Shown here piece by piece: positions 1 through 8,185 of a stretch of DNA of 34,976 nucleotides. Below the pieces are notes generated by a model. That model made no database searches, was not told the DNA's origin, and saw only the letters and a program-made list of their open reading frames with translations. Made by a program: the position numbers and the translations under genes. The first letter of the stretch is position 1. Each line of letters starts with the position of its first letter. The stretch is from CAZIRF01 sp964541755 (GTDB lineage Bacteria > Spirochaetota > Spirochaetia > Treponematales > Breznakiellaceae). The DNA is taken from the NCBI GenBank assembly GCA_964541755.1, contig CAZIRF010000031.1, forward strand, positions 1-34,976, in the 5' to 3' direction.

Positions 1-60
1 TAAAAATAAAAACAGAAAAAAGAAAAAAAAACAAAACAAAAAACAAAACAAAACCGCATA
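1..60. other. A-rich low-complexity tract
   Basis: The first 55 bases are almost only A with scattered C, G and T; the minus strand is a T-rich run. It lies downstream of efp and the hairpin array on the minus strand, so it could serve as the U-rich tail of a weak terminator after the small CCGAA/TTCGG stem near 83-99. No coding potential is seen. Confidence 0.5.
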
Positions 61-119
61 GCCATTCGGCCAAACTGAAACGCCGAAGTCGTTTTTCGGT
101 CAAAGCAAATATGGATACT

Positions 120-252
120 GCCGAAGGCCCGCAGGGCCTTCGGCTTAATTGAATTAGCTGGTGGCTTCGCCACCCAAAACAGACCCCGCCGAATGGCAAC
201 GCCATTCGGCTTAATTGAATTACATGATGGCTACGCCATCATGTAATTCAAT
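120..252. repeat. Array of perfect hairpins at the 3' end of efp
   Basis: Four palindromes follow each other: 120-144 (11-bp stem, loop GCA), 160-174 (6-bp stem), 188-210 (10-bp stem, loop AAC) and 214-252 (18-bp perfect stem, loop TAC). A 16-base direct repeat, starting CGGCTTAATTG, occurs at 141-156 and 207-222, so the array looks like two degenerate units about 66 bp apart. GCCATTCGGC recurs at 61-70. The last hairpin contains the efp stop codon (248-250). No U-run directly follows the stems, so this looks more like a REP-type or mobile palindromic element than a plain terminator, although it may protect the efp mRNA 3' end. Confidence 0.75.
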
Positions 253-811
253 CATTGACCCGTTCCACGTATTCGTTGCTCTCGGTGTTGACGAGGATCT
301 TCTCGTCCTGCTTGATGAACAGGGGAACGCGGACGGTGAGCCCGGTGTCGGTGACAATGGGCTTGGTGGCGCCGGAGACGGTGTCGCCGCGCACATAGTT
401 TTCGCTTTCCGCTACCGAAAAGACCATCTTGAGGGGGATCTTGATGTCGATGACTTCGCCTTCAAAGAAGAGAAGGTCGTAGGACTCGCCTTCCTTGAGG
501 TAGTACTTTTTGTCCTCCATGGAGCTTATCGGTACTTCGTACTGTTCGAAGGAGTGATTGTCCATAAAGTGGAAGTTGTCGGGATCCGCGTACTGGAACT
601 GGCAGTTGAGGGTATCAACCGTGGCGTCCTCGACTTCGGTCTGCGTCATGATGGTCTGGGAGAGTACCGACCCGTCGCGCAGGCTTTTCATTTTGACTTT
701 GGCGTATGCGCCCCCCTTGCCGGGGTTGTAGAATTCCCGCTCTGTAACGAGAAAGGGCTGGCCCTTGATGAGCAGACAGGTGCCCTTGGAGATATCTCCG
801 CCTCGAATCAT
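248..811 (-). CDS. efp: Translation elongation factor P
   Basis: This 187-aa protein matches the usual EF-P length (about 185-190). EF-P binds ribosomes stalled on polyproline stretches, between the P and E sites, and promotes peptide bond formation. The N-terminal KOW-like domain carries the loop NPGKGGAYAKVK, in which K32 aligns with E. coli K34, the residue modified by beta-lysylation. The OB-fold domains follow, with HFMDNHSFEQYEV and the conserved C-terminal GDTVSGATKP and VRVPLFIKQDEKI segments. The ATG at 811 follows the Shine-Dalgarno GAGGAAG at good spacing. The stop codon lies inside a perfect 18-bp hairpin, so the last residues may have been reshaped by that element. The predicted modifying enzyme, EpmA, is encoded at 33277-34245; EpmB is not in the window. 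Confidence 0.97.
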   Translation of the reverse strand: MIRGGDISKGTCLLIKGQPFLVTEREFYNPGKGGAYAKVKMKSLRDGSVLSQTIMTQTEVEDATVDTLNCQFQYADPDNFHFMDNHSFEQYEVPISSMEDKKYYLKEGESYDLLFFEGEVIDIKIPLKMVFSVAESENYVRGDTVSGATKPIVTDTGLTVRVPLFIKQDEKILVNTESNEYVERVND

Positions 812-828
812 GTGTCTTCCTCACTGTA
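812..828 (-). promoter_or_regulatory. efp -10 box and ribosome binding site
   Basis: On the minus strand TACAGT (828-823) is followed by GAGGAAG and, 5 nt later, the ATG. A convincing -35 is not visible (TTCATG lies 16 nt upstream). The Shine-Dalgarno is clear, the promoter assignment weak. Confidence 0.35.
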
Positions 829-912
829 CAAGATTTCACCCCGCCATGAACCGCAATCGGGTGCCGGGATTTTCAACGTTTTGTGAGTATACCGAAAGCC
901 CCCGTTCTGCGT

Positions 913-2859
913 CTAGGCATCGCCTTCCGCTGTGCTCTGGAAGCGGTACCATGCGCCCTCATCGGGGGTAAACACGAGGGTAAAGCGCGCCCCTCCCAAT
1001 TCCTCGCTGCGATCCGCCGTGAATGCGGCACCCTTTCCGCCCAGCTGGGAGCCAAGACTCTCTGCCAGGCGCAGCCCTAGGTGCGCATCCCGTTGGGGCG
1101 AGAAGCCCTCCGGCAAACCGGGGCCGTTGTCTTCGACGGCAAGGCTGATAGTTCCACCCGACTCCCGAAGGCGTATGGCCAAAACCGGCTGATTCGTCTC
1201 TGTACACTCGGGGAATGCGTGTTTTACCGCGTTGGTCAATAACTCGTTGAGGAGTATCCCGCAGTGGATTGAAAGGTCCAGATTGAAGACCAGGGGATCG
1301 CAGCATATGCGTATGTCGATGGGGTGCGAACCGGCCCCGCCACAGGCAAAGGAAGAGGCGAGGGTACCGATATATTCCTCGAAGCGCACCCCCGAAATAT
1401 CATCGGAATGATAGAGGGCCTCATGGACGAGGGCCATTGAGCGGATACGGTTCTGTGCGTCATCGATAAGGGCACATATTCGTGCATCGCCGGAGTCGCA
1501 ATCGCTCAAATTGAGCAGGCTCGAGACAATCTGCAGGTTGTTTTTTACGCGGTGGTGGAGTTCTTTGAGCAGGGTGTCACGGGTGGCAATGGCCTGACGC
1601 AATCGTTCTTCATCGGTTTCCCGTTCGGTTACATCCCGGGCCGCCCCGAAGAAGACGTCGTCTGCCGAACTCGCGTGCCATTCGAGGATTTTCCGGTCGC
1701 CTTCCTTCGTGTTGAAACGAACGGTATAACCGGTAATTTCCTCCTTTGCGCCAAGCTTGTCGAGGACGTGTATCGTTTTTGCCTGGTCTTCTGCCACTAC
1801 AAAATCGAGAATGGAGCGCCCCAATATATCCTCTTTTGCAAAGCCCAGCATGCGGGTCCATGCGGGATTGACGCGCTGGAGAACACCCTGCCTGTCTGCG
1901 ATGGCCAGGAGATCGAGGTCGAGGGCGAAGAACTGTTCGAGTTCCTGGCGGGTTTTTTCTTCCCTGTTTTCGAGCTTGTACAGACGGGACACGAGGTTGC
2001 GCATGGCAAGCCCCAGGAGCAAGAAGGCGAGCATGATGGTTGGAAATACCATGTAGTGCATGTACTCGTTATGGGTACGTTCATAGGCCGGTGAAGAATC
2101 AACTCTAACCAAGAGGGTCTCCCCCTCGATGTGCAGGACTTGCGTATGGGTAAACCGGGGTTTTGGGGGGGATTCGAAGAGCGGCTCGCCCATAGCGGCA
2201 TCGAGGCGGGGTTCGTGGAAGTGCAAGAGCTGCTGCTCCGTGTCATGTACGGTGAAGAGCGTTACCGGCAAGCCCAGGCGTTCGCTCAGGGCAAGGCTGT
2301 CTTCCAGACGTTGCGAAAGATCGCTTGTCGCCATTATGCATACGAGGGGACCTTGTACCGTTTCCACCTTGATGATGTATACAATGCAAGCGGGAAAAGA
2401 GCCACGCGGGGGCAGGATGGCGATATAAGGAAGGTTCTCGAGTGTGACATCGGTGCGAAAGATTGCCTTTGTTTCAATATTTGTCTTGAGGTACTCGAGT
2501 ATGGAAGGACGAATATACCCCAGCTGCGGGGCGTGCATGTTCAATCCCTTTGGCGTCCAGGCAGCGTAATCACTTGCACGGTTTGTACTGCGCCATGCGG
2601 CAATAAAGGTGGTGAATTCTTCGTCCGTGACCTCGTCGCTGCCCGCGAAGAAACGGCCCAATATATTGAGGTTTTCAATGGGGCTGCGCAGGGCCCGGTC
2701 GATGATTGCGATACGCTGCTCGGCCAATAGCTGGAAGTTGGCCTCGAATCGGTTGTTGACCGCACGATTGGCACCCCATTGGAGGTAGAGCCCCAAGGGG
2801 AGTGAGAAGATGACAATGAGTGCGAATATCGCGTTTGCCAGTGGCCTGCGTCGGCTCAT
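913..2859 (-). CDS. Membrane sensor histidine kinase (CHASE-PAS-HisKA_2-HATPase)
   Basis: This 648-aa sensor kinase autophosphorylates on His in response to an extracytoplasmic signal. Residues 8-28 form the first membrane helix. Residues 35-265 form an extracytoplasmic region resembling a CHASE domain (SDYAAWTPKGL near 96-106). A second helix spans about 268-288. A PAS domain follows at about 303-415. The HisKA_2 dimerisation box LKELHHRVKNNLQIVSSLL (431-449) has H435/H436 as candidate phospho-acceptors. The HATPase has an N box (LLNELLTNAVKHAF, 536-549), G1 (DNGPG, 577-581) and G2 (LGLRL, 594-598). No response regulator is adjacent. It is divergent from prfC, with about 80 bp between starts. 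There is no clear Shine-Dalgarno; TATAGA lies 8 nt before the ATG (2873-2868), so it may be translated with a very short leader. The exact signal cannot be told. Confidence 0.9.
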   Translation of the reverse strand: MSRRRPLANAIFALIVIFSLPLGLYLQWGANRAVNNRFEANFQLLAEQRIAIIDRALRSPIENLNILGRFFAGSDEVTDEEFTTFIAAWRSTNRASDYAAWTPKGLNMHAPQLGYIRPSILEYLKTNIETKAIFRTDVTLENLPYIAILPPRGSFPACIVYIIKVETVQGPLVCIMATSDLSQRLEDSLALSERLGLPVTLFTVHDTEQQLLHFHEPRLDAAMGEPLFESPPKPRFTHTQVLHIEGETLLVRVDSSPAYERTHNEYMHYMVFPTIMLAFLLLGLAMRNLVSRLYKLENREEKTRQELEQFFALDLDLLAIADRQGVLQRVNPAWTRMLGFAKEDILGRSILDFVVAEDQAKTIHVLDKLGAKEEITGYTVRFNTKEGDRKILEWHASSADDVFFGAARDVTERETDEERLRQAIATRDTLLKELHHRVKNNLQIVSSLLNLSDCDSGDARICALIDDAQNRIRSMALVHEALYHSDDISGVRFEEYIGTLASSFACGGAGSHPIDIRICCDPLVFNLDLSIHCGILLNELLTNAVKHAFPECTETNQPVLAIRLRESGGTISLAVEDNGPGLPEGFSPQRDAHLGLRLAESLGSQLGGKGAAFTADRSEELGGARFTLVFTPDEGAWYRFQSTAEGDA

Positions 2860-2900
2860 ACTATCAGTCTATACCTTTTCCTGTTCCTGGCAAGACAAGC

Positions 2901-2930
2901 TTGAGCAATGTCGGCAATACAGTGTACAGT
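2901..2930 (+). promoter_or_regulatory. Candidate prfC promoter
   Basis: TTGAGC (2901-2906), an 18-nt spacer and TACAGT (2925-2930) lie just before the prfC ATG at 2940. Transcription would start about 3 nt before the start codon, and no Shine-Dalgarno precedes it, consistent with a leaderless or near-leaderless mRNA. Confidence 0.45.
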
Positions 2931-2939
2931 CGGCCTGTC

Positions 2940-4541
2940 ATGACCGAACTCACCGAAGAGACCCACAAGCGGCTCACCTTTGCAATAATCAGTCACCCCG
3001 ACGCGGGAAAGACGACGATAACTGAAAAACTCCTCCTCTTTGGAGGTGCCATCCATATTGCAGGGGCTGTCAAGAGCTCAAAGGCGTCGAAGGCGGCGCT
3101 TTCGGACTTCATGCAGATGGAAAAGGACCGTGGTATTTCGATAAGCACCTCGGTCATGGGCTTCCCCTACAAGGGCCGGCGCATCAACCTGCTCGATACT
3201 CCCGGCCACGCCGACTTTAGCGAGGACACTTATCGCGGGCTCTCCGCCGTGGATAGCGCCCTCATGGTCATCGACTCGGTCAAGGGCGTCGAAGAGCGAA
3301 CGAGGAAGCTCTGCGAGGTCTGCCGCATGCGCACGACCCCCATTGCGACCTTCGTCAACAAGCTCGACCGCGAGGGCAAGGATCCCATGGAGCTCCTCGA
3401 CGAGGTCGAGCGCGAGCTCGCCGTCCAGGTGCGCCCGGTCTCCTGGCCAGTGGGGCAGGGCAGACGCTTCAAGGGGGTCTACAACCTGCTTGAAAAATCA
3501 CTGTACCTCTTTCAAGGCGGTGAGGAGACCCTGCCGGCCGACGCCCTCGCCATTTCGTCTCTGGACGACAGTCGCCTCGACGGGCTCGTGGGGGAATCCC
3601 TTGCGGCCAAGTTGCGTGAGGATGTCGAACTTTTGCGCGAGATCTATCCCCCCTTCGAACGGGAAGAGTACCTGGAAGGCCTCGTTACGCCGGTTTTCTT
3701 TGGATCCGCCCTCAACAACTTCGGGGTGCGCGAGCTTCTGGACAATTTGGTGGCCATTGCCCCCTCCCCGCTGGAGAAAGCAGCCGAGGAGCGCATGGTC
3801 CTGCCCCTTGAAGAGAAGTTCACCGGTTTCGTCTTCAAGATTCATGCCAACCTCAACCCGCGCCACCGCGATCGAATCGCTTTTCTTCGTGTCTGTTCGG
3901 GCAGGTTCGAGCGAAACAAGAGCTACTGGCATGTCCGCACCGGCAAGAGCTTTCGCACGGCGAACCCCACGGCCTTCATGTCCCAGGACCGCGAGATTAT
4001 CGACGAAGCCTGGCCGGGTGATATTATCGGCATACACGATACGGGGACCTTCAAGATTGGCGACACCATTACCGAGGGCGAGGACCTCTCCTTCAAGGGC
4101 ATCCCCAGCTTTGCCCCGCAGATCTTCCGCTCGATTCGCAACGCAGATCCGCTAAAGGAAAAACAGTTCCACAAGGGCCTGAACCAGCTCGCCGAGGAAG
4201 GGGTCGTCCAGATCTTCTCGAAGCTGCATCAGCCCAATATCCGCGTGCTCGGGGTTGTCGGCCAACTCCAGCTGGACGTCCTGCAGAACCGCCTCGAGAA
4301 CGAATACAACGCAAGCTGCGTCTACGAAGGCCTCGACTACTCCATGGCCCACTGGGTGAGCTGCGAAAACAAGAAGGCCCTCGAGGCCTTTGTCGACGAG
4401 TACTCAAAGCGCCTCTTGCAGGATATCCGCGGGAACTACGTCATTATGAGCGACAGCGACTGGGCCTTTGAGCGGGTGCGCTCGAAGAATCCCGATCTGC
4501 GTTTCTGGACGACGAGCGAGATGGTCGATCACCGGGCTTGA
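2940..4541 (+). CDS. prfC: Peptide chain release factor 3 (RF3 GTPase)
   Basis: This 533-aa protein is close to E. coli RF3 (529 aa). RF3 is a GTPase that recycles RF1/RF2 from the ribosome after termination. G1 is SHPDAGKTT (18-26, with K24 and T25). Next come the RF3-typical MEKDRGISISTSVMGF (effector region), G3 DTPGHADF and G4 NKLD. The second half contains the RF3-type FKIHANLNPRHRDRIAF and the C-terminal domain ending near DLRFWTTSEM. An in-frame ATG exists at 2820, but the extra 40 residues lie over the sensor-kinase gene and have no family counterpart; the start at 2940 gives the family N-terminus (ETHKRLTFAIISHPDAGKTT). A good intrinsic terminator follows. Confidence 0.96.
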   Translation: MTELTEETHKRLTFAIISHPDAGKTTITEKLLLFGGAIHIAGAVKSSKASKAALSDFMQMEKDRGISISTSVMGFPYKGRRINLLDTPGHADFSEDTYRGLSAVDSALMVIDSVKGVEERTRKLCEVCRMRTTPIATFVNKLDREGKDPMELLDEVERELAVQVRPVSWPVGQGRRFKGVYNLLEKSLYLFQGGEETLPADALAISSLDDSRLDGLVGESLAAKLREDVELLREIYPPFEREEYLEGLVTPVFFGSALNNFGVRELLDNLVAIAPSPLEKAAEERMVLPLEEKFTGFVFKIHANLNPRHRDRIAFLRVCSGRFERNKSYWHVRTGKSFRTANPTAFMSQDREIIDEAWPGDIIGIHDTGTFKIGDTITEGEDLSFKGIPSFAPQIFRSIRNADPLKEKQFHKGLNQLAEEGVVQIFSKLHQPNIRVLGVVGQLQLDVLQNRLENEYNASCVYEGLDYSMAHWVSCENKKALEAFVDEYSKRLLQDIRGNYVIMSDSDWAFERVRSKNPDLRFWTTSEMVDHRA

Positions 4542-4576
4542 GTTCTTCGCCCCTGTTTTTGCTCTTTACGCAATCG

Positions 4577-4607
4577 CAGCCTGCCTTTGGGCAGGCTGTT
4601 TTTATTT
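4577..4607 (+). terminator. Intrinsic terminator of prfC
   Basis: CAGCCTGCC (4577-4585) pairs perfectly with GGCAGGCTG (4590-4598) around a 4-nt loop and is followed by TTTTTATTTCTT. It sits 35 bp after the prfC stop and touches the 3' end of the convergent gene at 4602. Confidence 0.9.
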
Positions 4608-5231
4608 CTTCCCCAAGCGGGAGCGCAAGAAGGCAATAAAATCGGCCCCCGAAACCCCCAAATCGGACAGGGCATCGCGCCGCTCCCGGTCAAGCCAGGT
4701 CAAGAGGTTCGCGTCTGCCTCCTTTTTGGAGACTTTCGCGGTGAGTATCTTGATCATGGCCGTCATTTCGGATGCGTTGAAGAGCTTGTAGCGCCCTTCG
4801 CAGACAAAGTGGAAGGTGTTGCCGTCGTCTGATCTCTCAAGTGCAAGGCCAGCTGCAGGCTTCCGCTTACCGGGCGAGGCCGTTTTTTTGGGTTTGCCGT
4901 CCCCGCCTCGCGCCGCTTTTTCATCGCCAAAGAGCTCCCCGCGGGCAAGTGCTTCGCTGCGGGTTCGGTTTTCCGCGTCAATGGCCATGTTGTACTCGTG
5001 GACGCGGGCCTGTTCCAGCAAAAATGCGAGCCCCTCTTCGTCAAGGCGGGGCAGGAGGGCGTCGAGGCTCTTCAAGAGGGCCTTTTTCTCTGCACTTGCG
5101 GCAAGCGTTTTCCCGGCGGGGGTCTTGGCGGCCGGCGCCTTCTTGGCGGCCGGCGTCTTCTTGGCGGCCGGCGTCTTCTTGGCAGCTGCAGGCTTGGCCC
5201 CGCCAACTGCAGGCTTCCGTTTACTAACCAT
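4602..5231 (-). CDS. Hypothetical protein with histone-H1-like Lys/Ala/Pro tail
   Basis: This 209-aa protein is of unknown function. Residues 1-50 are a basic, low-complexity tail with repeats of AAKKTP, similar in composition to bacterial histone-H1-like proteins (Hc1, BphB) and to eukaryotic H1 tails. About residues 50-105 are mostly helical (KALLKSLDALLPRLDEEGLAFLLEQARVHEYNM lies there). A second basic linker (KPKKTASPGKRKPAAG, about 113-128) separates a C-terminal domain with FHFVCEGRYKLFNASEMTAMI. ATG 5231 follows GGAGG at 6-nt spacing. It starts 12 bp after the upstream lipoprotein gene ends, so the two are probably cotranscribed. DNA binding is inferred only from the tail composition. 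Confidence 0.75.
   Translation of the reverse strand: MVSKRKPAVGGAKPAAAKKTPAAKKTPAAKKAPAAKTPAGKTLAASAEKKALLKSLDALLPRLDEEGLAFLLEQARVHEYNMAIDAENRTRSEALARGELFGDEKAARGGDGKPKKTASPGKRKPAAGLALERSDDGNTFHFVCEGRYKLFNASEMTAMIKILTAKVSKKEADANLLTWLDRERRDALSDLGVSGADFIAFLRSRLGKK
5123..5194. repeat. 18-bp tandem repeat coding for the AAKKTP tail
   Basis: Four 18-bp units (5123-5140, 5141-5158, 5159-5176, 5177-5194) encode successive K-K-T/A-P-A-A hexapeptides of the basic tail. The first three are nearly identical at the DNA level and the fourth has diverged. Copy number could vary between strains. Confidence 0.8.
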
Positions 5232-5243
5232 GTGCCGCCTCCA

Positions 5244-6101
5244 TTATCGTACCACCGGGCTCTCGCCCACAATTGCAAAGGGAAACTCGAAGGGCGGAAA
5301 GCCCTCGATCTCAACCCGAATCCTCGCCGAGCCCGTAAGCCGGTAGCCGATGCGAGCCATCTTGATAACCTGGTCCAGGAGCGAGCGCTTCATGTCGATG
5401 AAGTTCATGATGAGCTCCAGTTCAACCGCCATGTTCTCCCGTGCCGGAATGGTGGCCGCTTCAAAGTGGCGGCTCTCGGCCCACCAGCGGCCCTCTCCGT
5501 AAAAGGTATAGTCCATCGTGTCGAACACAAGATCCACGCTGTTCGGGTTCTCGATGGATACATCGAGAAGGAGCCGTGTGTTTACGAGCTCCGCTTGCTT
5601 GACGCGTACTCTCTTGATGTTGAAAACAGGGTCCTTGATGCGCGGGACCGTCACCGTTTCGCAGGCCTCAAGCTGTGCCGTCGTCCGCCCCGGCAGTACG
5701 AGGTCGACCCGAGTCGTCATATCGAGCGGCCAATCCCCCTCATCCCCGGGGGGAACGGCGCAGGTAAACGAAAAGGCAAAGAGCTCGCGACTGGCCGCCG
5801 GCAGAACGACCCCGGGAAGGAGCTCGCGCCGTTCAAGTGAAAGCCCTTCCATCGCGGGCCCCAAAAGAGCAATATCGGCCAGCTTCCATTCGTCGGGGCC
5901 CCTGTTCGTCACGGCGAGGGTGCCGGAAAGCTCCGCCCGGTCGCGCGCAATCAACCGGGCGTTGAAGCCCTCGATCGAGAGGGAGAGCCAGCGCTGTGGC
6001 GCCTCGTCGACAGCAGTTGGCAGCGGCTTCGAAGCGCAGGAAGCCAGGGGAAGAAGGAGCATAAGGCTGATAGCTACAGCCGCGCAGGCACGATATATCA
6101 T
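5244..6101 (-). CDS. Lipoprotein with LEA14/WHy-like domains
   Basis: This 285-aa predicted lipoprotein has a signal peptide ending in the lipobox LASC (C22). The mature part contains repeated beta-rich segments with the WHy/LEA-2 flavour: LSLSIEGFNARLIARDRAELSGTL (about 40-63) and, later, NTRLLLDVSIENPNSVDLVFDTMDYTFY, where the IENPNSV stretch is typical of LEA type 2. Such proteins occur in the bacterial cell envelope and their role is poorly known. I chose the ATG at 6101; a longer in-frame start at 6275 would overlap the ilvB 3' end and put about 58 arginine-rich residues before the signal peptide. It begins 37 bp after ilvB ends and may share its transcript. Confidence 0.8.
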   Translation of the reverse strand: MIYRACAAVAISLMLLLPLASCASKPLPTAVDEAPQRWLSLSIEGFNARLIARDRAELSGTLAVTNRGPDEWKLADIALLGPAMEGLSLERRELLPGVVLPAASRELFAFSFTCAVPPGDEGDWPLDMTTRVDLVLPGRTTAQLEACETVTVPRIKDPVFNIKRVRVKQAELVNTRLLLDVSIENPNSVDLVFDTMDYTFYGEGRWWAESRHFEAATIPARENMAVELELIMNFIDMKRSLLDQVIKMARIGYRLTGSARIRVEIEGFPPFEFPFAIVGESPVVR

Positions 6102-6138
6102 GCCCCATCGTAGCAGGTCCCGCCCCCTCCCGGCAAGC

Positions 6139-7923
6139 TCAGCCCGCCGCTTCCTCTGCTTCGCCGCTCTCTTCGCAGCAACTCGAACCTCCCGGCTCCC
6201 GCACACAGTAACTCCCGATGGCGTCGTCGTTCGCGCCCCCGGGGGGCACCATGGGGTAGACATTTGCCAGGGCATTTGCGTTCACCCGCACAAAGACCGG
6301 CCCCTCGTTCGAGAGGGCGTCCTCCAAGACCGCGCTACTTTCCTCGCCGGCGAGAATTCGCTCTTCGAGGTTGATCCCTTCGACGTTGAAACCCCGCGCA
6401 ATGGCGGCGAAGTCGGGCCGGGAACCGAAGAGGCTCGCCGTATAGCGGCCACCATAGAAGAGCTCCTGTTGTTGGCGCACGAGTCCCAGCTGCCCGTTAT
6501 CCATCAGTATGACCGTGACCTTGAGATTCAATTCGGCCAGGGTGGCGAGCTCCTGTATGTTCATCAAGAGTGAGCCGTCGCCCGTCACACACAGCACGCG
6601 CTTGTCCGGGTTCGCGAGGGCCGCCCCGATAGCTGTCGGTAGGCCGAAGCCCATGGTCCCGAGGCCGCCTGAGGTAAGGAAGCGACGCACCCCGGGGCCC
6701 GCTGTTTCGGCCCAAGCCTGGGCCGCCCACATCTGGTGTTGGCCCACGTCCGTCGTCACGATAGTGTCCTCGTCAAAGTGTTCGAAGAGCTCGCGCAGGA
6801 AGGCCACCGGGTGGTCGTCTTCGGCGCAGGAGACCTCGCACTCGCCGGCCGCATCCCCCGTACAAGTTTCGAGCCAAGCCTGTCTGCCGGCCCGTTCTGC
6901 AGCGGAACTCGCTGCCGGATGGCGCAGGCTGCGCTCGTACAGGGCCGTGAGGGCCTGTCCCGCATCGGATTCGAGCCCAACAAGGACCTGCCGCAACTTG
7001 CCAATCTCTGCCGGGTCGAGGTCGATATGGATGACGCGGGCATTGGGGGCGAAGCGCTCGAGCTTGCCACTTGCGCGGTCGTCGAAGCGTGAGCCCACCG
7101 CCACGAGGAGGTCGCAGGCACTCACCGCCCGGTTTGCCGCCCGCGTCCCGTGCATACCCAGCATCCCCAGCCAGCGCGGATCGCCAACGCTCATCGCGCC
7201 AAAGGCCATCAGGGTTGTAACAACGGGAATCCCGAAGCTGGCAGAGAACTGGCGCAGGGCCATGGCGCTCGCGTTGGATGCCGCGCAGCCTGCCCCCGCA
7301 TACACCAGGGGGCGTTCGCTCTTTGCAAGGAGGGCGAGGATTTCATCCAGGGCCAGCTCCTTCCCCGCCAGAGATGGCAGGGGGTCGCACTGCCCGGCCG
7401 GGGGCCAGGCCTCAAACTCGACCAGCTGGGTCTGCACATCCTTGGGCACGTCGATAAGGACCGGCCCGGGCCTTCCCGAACGCGCAATGCGAAAGGCCTT
7501 GGGCAGCTCTTCGAGGAGCTCCTCGGCTCGCTCGATCAAGACACTGTGTTTGACAATGGGGATGGACAGCCCCAGGGTATCTATCTCCTGGAAGGCATCG
7601 GTACCCAGCATGCCGGTGGGCACTTGGCCCGTAATTGCCACAATCGGAATGGAATCGAGCTTGGCATCGGCAATGGCCGTCAAGAGGTTCGTCGCCCCCG
7701 GCCCGCTCGTCGCAAAGCACACCGCCACATCCCCCGTGCTGCGCGCCATACCCTGGGCCATGAAGCCCGCCCCCTGTTCGTGCCGCGCGAGTATGTGCCG
7801 AATGTCGCTCCTGCCCAAGGCATCGTAGAGCGGCAGGTTCGAGCCGCCGGGGATACCCGCAATGGTCGAGATGCCCTCGTTCTTCAAAATACCGATAATG
7901 ATTTCCGCTCCGGTCGCCTTCAT
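6139..7923 (-). CDS. ilvB: Acetolactate synthase large (catalytic) subunit
   Basis: This 594-aa ThDP enzyme condenses pyruvate to acetolactate (or 2-acetohydroxybutyrate), the first common step of Val/Leu/Ile synthesis. The N-terminal Pyr domain carries the catalytic Glu in ARHEQGAGFMAQGMAR (E49) and SGPGATNL. The middle FAD-type domain follows. The C-terminal PP domain has the ThDP/Mg motif VTGDGSLLMNIQELATLAEL and NGQLGLVRQQQ. The last about 35 residues form an unusual acidic, Cys-containing tail (SSCCEESGEAEEAAG). ATG 7923 follows AAGGAG at 6-nt spacing. The gene lies behind a leader peptide and terminator that look like a classical attenuator. No ilvN regulatory subunit follows; a lipoprotein gene is next. 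Confidence 0.95.
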   Translation of the reverse strand: MKATGAEIIIGILKNEGISTIAGIPGGSNLPLYDALGRSDIRHILARHEQGAGFMAQGMARSTGDVAVCFATSGPGATNLLTAIADAKLDSIPIVAITGQVPTGMLGTDAFQEIDTLGLSIPIVKHSVLIERAEELLEELPKAFRIARSGRPGPVLIDVPKDVQTQLVEFEAWPPAGQCDPLPSLAGKELALDEILALLAKSERPLVYAGAGCAASNASAMALRQFSASFGIPVVTTLMAFGAMSVGDPRWLGMLGMHGTRAANRAVSACDLLVAVGSRFDDRASGKLERFAPNARVIHIDLDPAEIGKLRQVLVGLESDAGQALTALYERSLRHPAASSAAERAGRQAWLETCTGDAAGECEVSCAEDDHPVAFLRELFEHFDEDTIVTTDVGQHQMWAAQAWAETAGPGVRRFLTSGGLGTMGFGLPTAIGAALANPDKRVLCVTGDGSLLMNIQELATLAELNLKVTVILMDNGQLGLVRQQQELFYGGRYTASLFGSRPDFAAIARGFNVEGINLEERILAGEESSAVLEDALSNEGPVFVRVNANALANVYPMVPPGGANDDAIGSYCVREPGGSSCCEESGEAEEAAG

Positions 7924-7970
7924 GCCGTTCTCCTTCTTTACAGCTGTGGCAGCTCGTGGGCAGGGGCAAC

Positions 7971-8001
7971 AAAAAACCCCCGCCGGCGCCGCCGACGGGG
8001 G
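7971..8001 (-). terminator. Attenuator terminator in the ilvB leader
   Basis: On the minus strand CCCCCGTCGGC (8001-7991) pairs with GCCGGCGGGGG (7987-7977) around a GGC loop: 11 pairs with one G-U. Six U residues follow (7976-7971). It lies 24 nt beyond the stop of the Val/Leu-rich leader peptide and about 50 nt before the ilvB ATG, the classic place for an attenuator. An antiterminator stem is not obvious; a short GTACG/CGTAC pairing between about 8030-8039 and 8000-8008 is one candidate. Confidence 0.88.
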
Positions 8002-8025
8002 TACGATTACAATCGTCCAGTCGTC

Positions 8026-8184
8026 CTATGGCGTACGCCGTTCTCCCGCTCCGCATACTACAAGAGCTACCAGAGATACTACGCCGAGGACTGTGGACAC
8101 AGATGCACGGGTGGACGCAGGCTCACTGGCCGCGTCGAAAATCGAGGATGTATAAGTATGCAGCAATGTTCCCGATTCGTGCAT
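8026..8184 (-). CDS. ilv leader peptide (attenuation)
   Basis: A 52-codon reading frame starts at ATG 8184 (or at GTG 8100, giving 24 aa) and ends with TAG at 8026-8028. Codons 32-43 (8091-8056) read V-L-G-V-V-S-L-V-A-L-V-V, nine Val or Leu in twelve, then CGAGERRTP and stop. This matches the pattern of ilv leader peptides such as E. coli IvbL: a regulatory-amino-acid run, a stop, then an intrinsic terminator. Ribosome stalling when Val-tRNA or Leu-tRNA is scarce would be expected to prevent terminator formation and allow ilvB expression. No Shine-Dalgarno is seen for either start. The ATG is 1 nt from a possible -10, so the GTG start or a leaderless mRNA must be considered. Confidence 0.75.
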   Translation of the reverse strand: MHESGTLLHTYTSSIFDAASEPASTRASVSTVLGVVSLVALVVCGAGERRTP

Positions 8185-8185
8185 A

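Noticed and set aside
2820..2939. N-terminal extension of prfC from ATG 2820
   Set aside because: The 40 extra residues lie over the divergent sensor-kinase gene, contain no RF3-like sequence and would put the promoter inside the gene.
5123..5194. CRISPR-like spacing of tandem 18-bp units
   Set aside because: The units are directly adjacent without spacers and are in frame with a coding sequence.
6102..6275. Longer start for the LEA-type lipoprotein
   Set aside because: It would place an Arg-rich stretch before a canonical lipoprotein signal peptide and overlap the ilvB 3' end.
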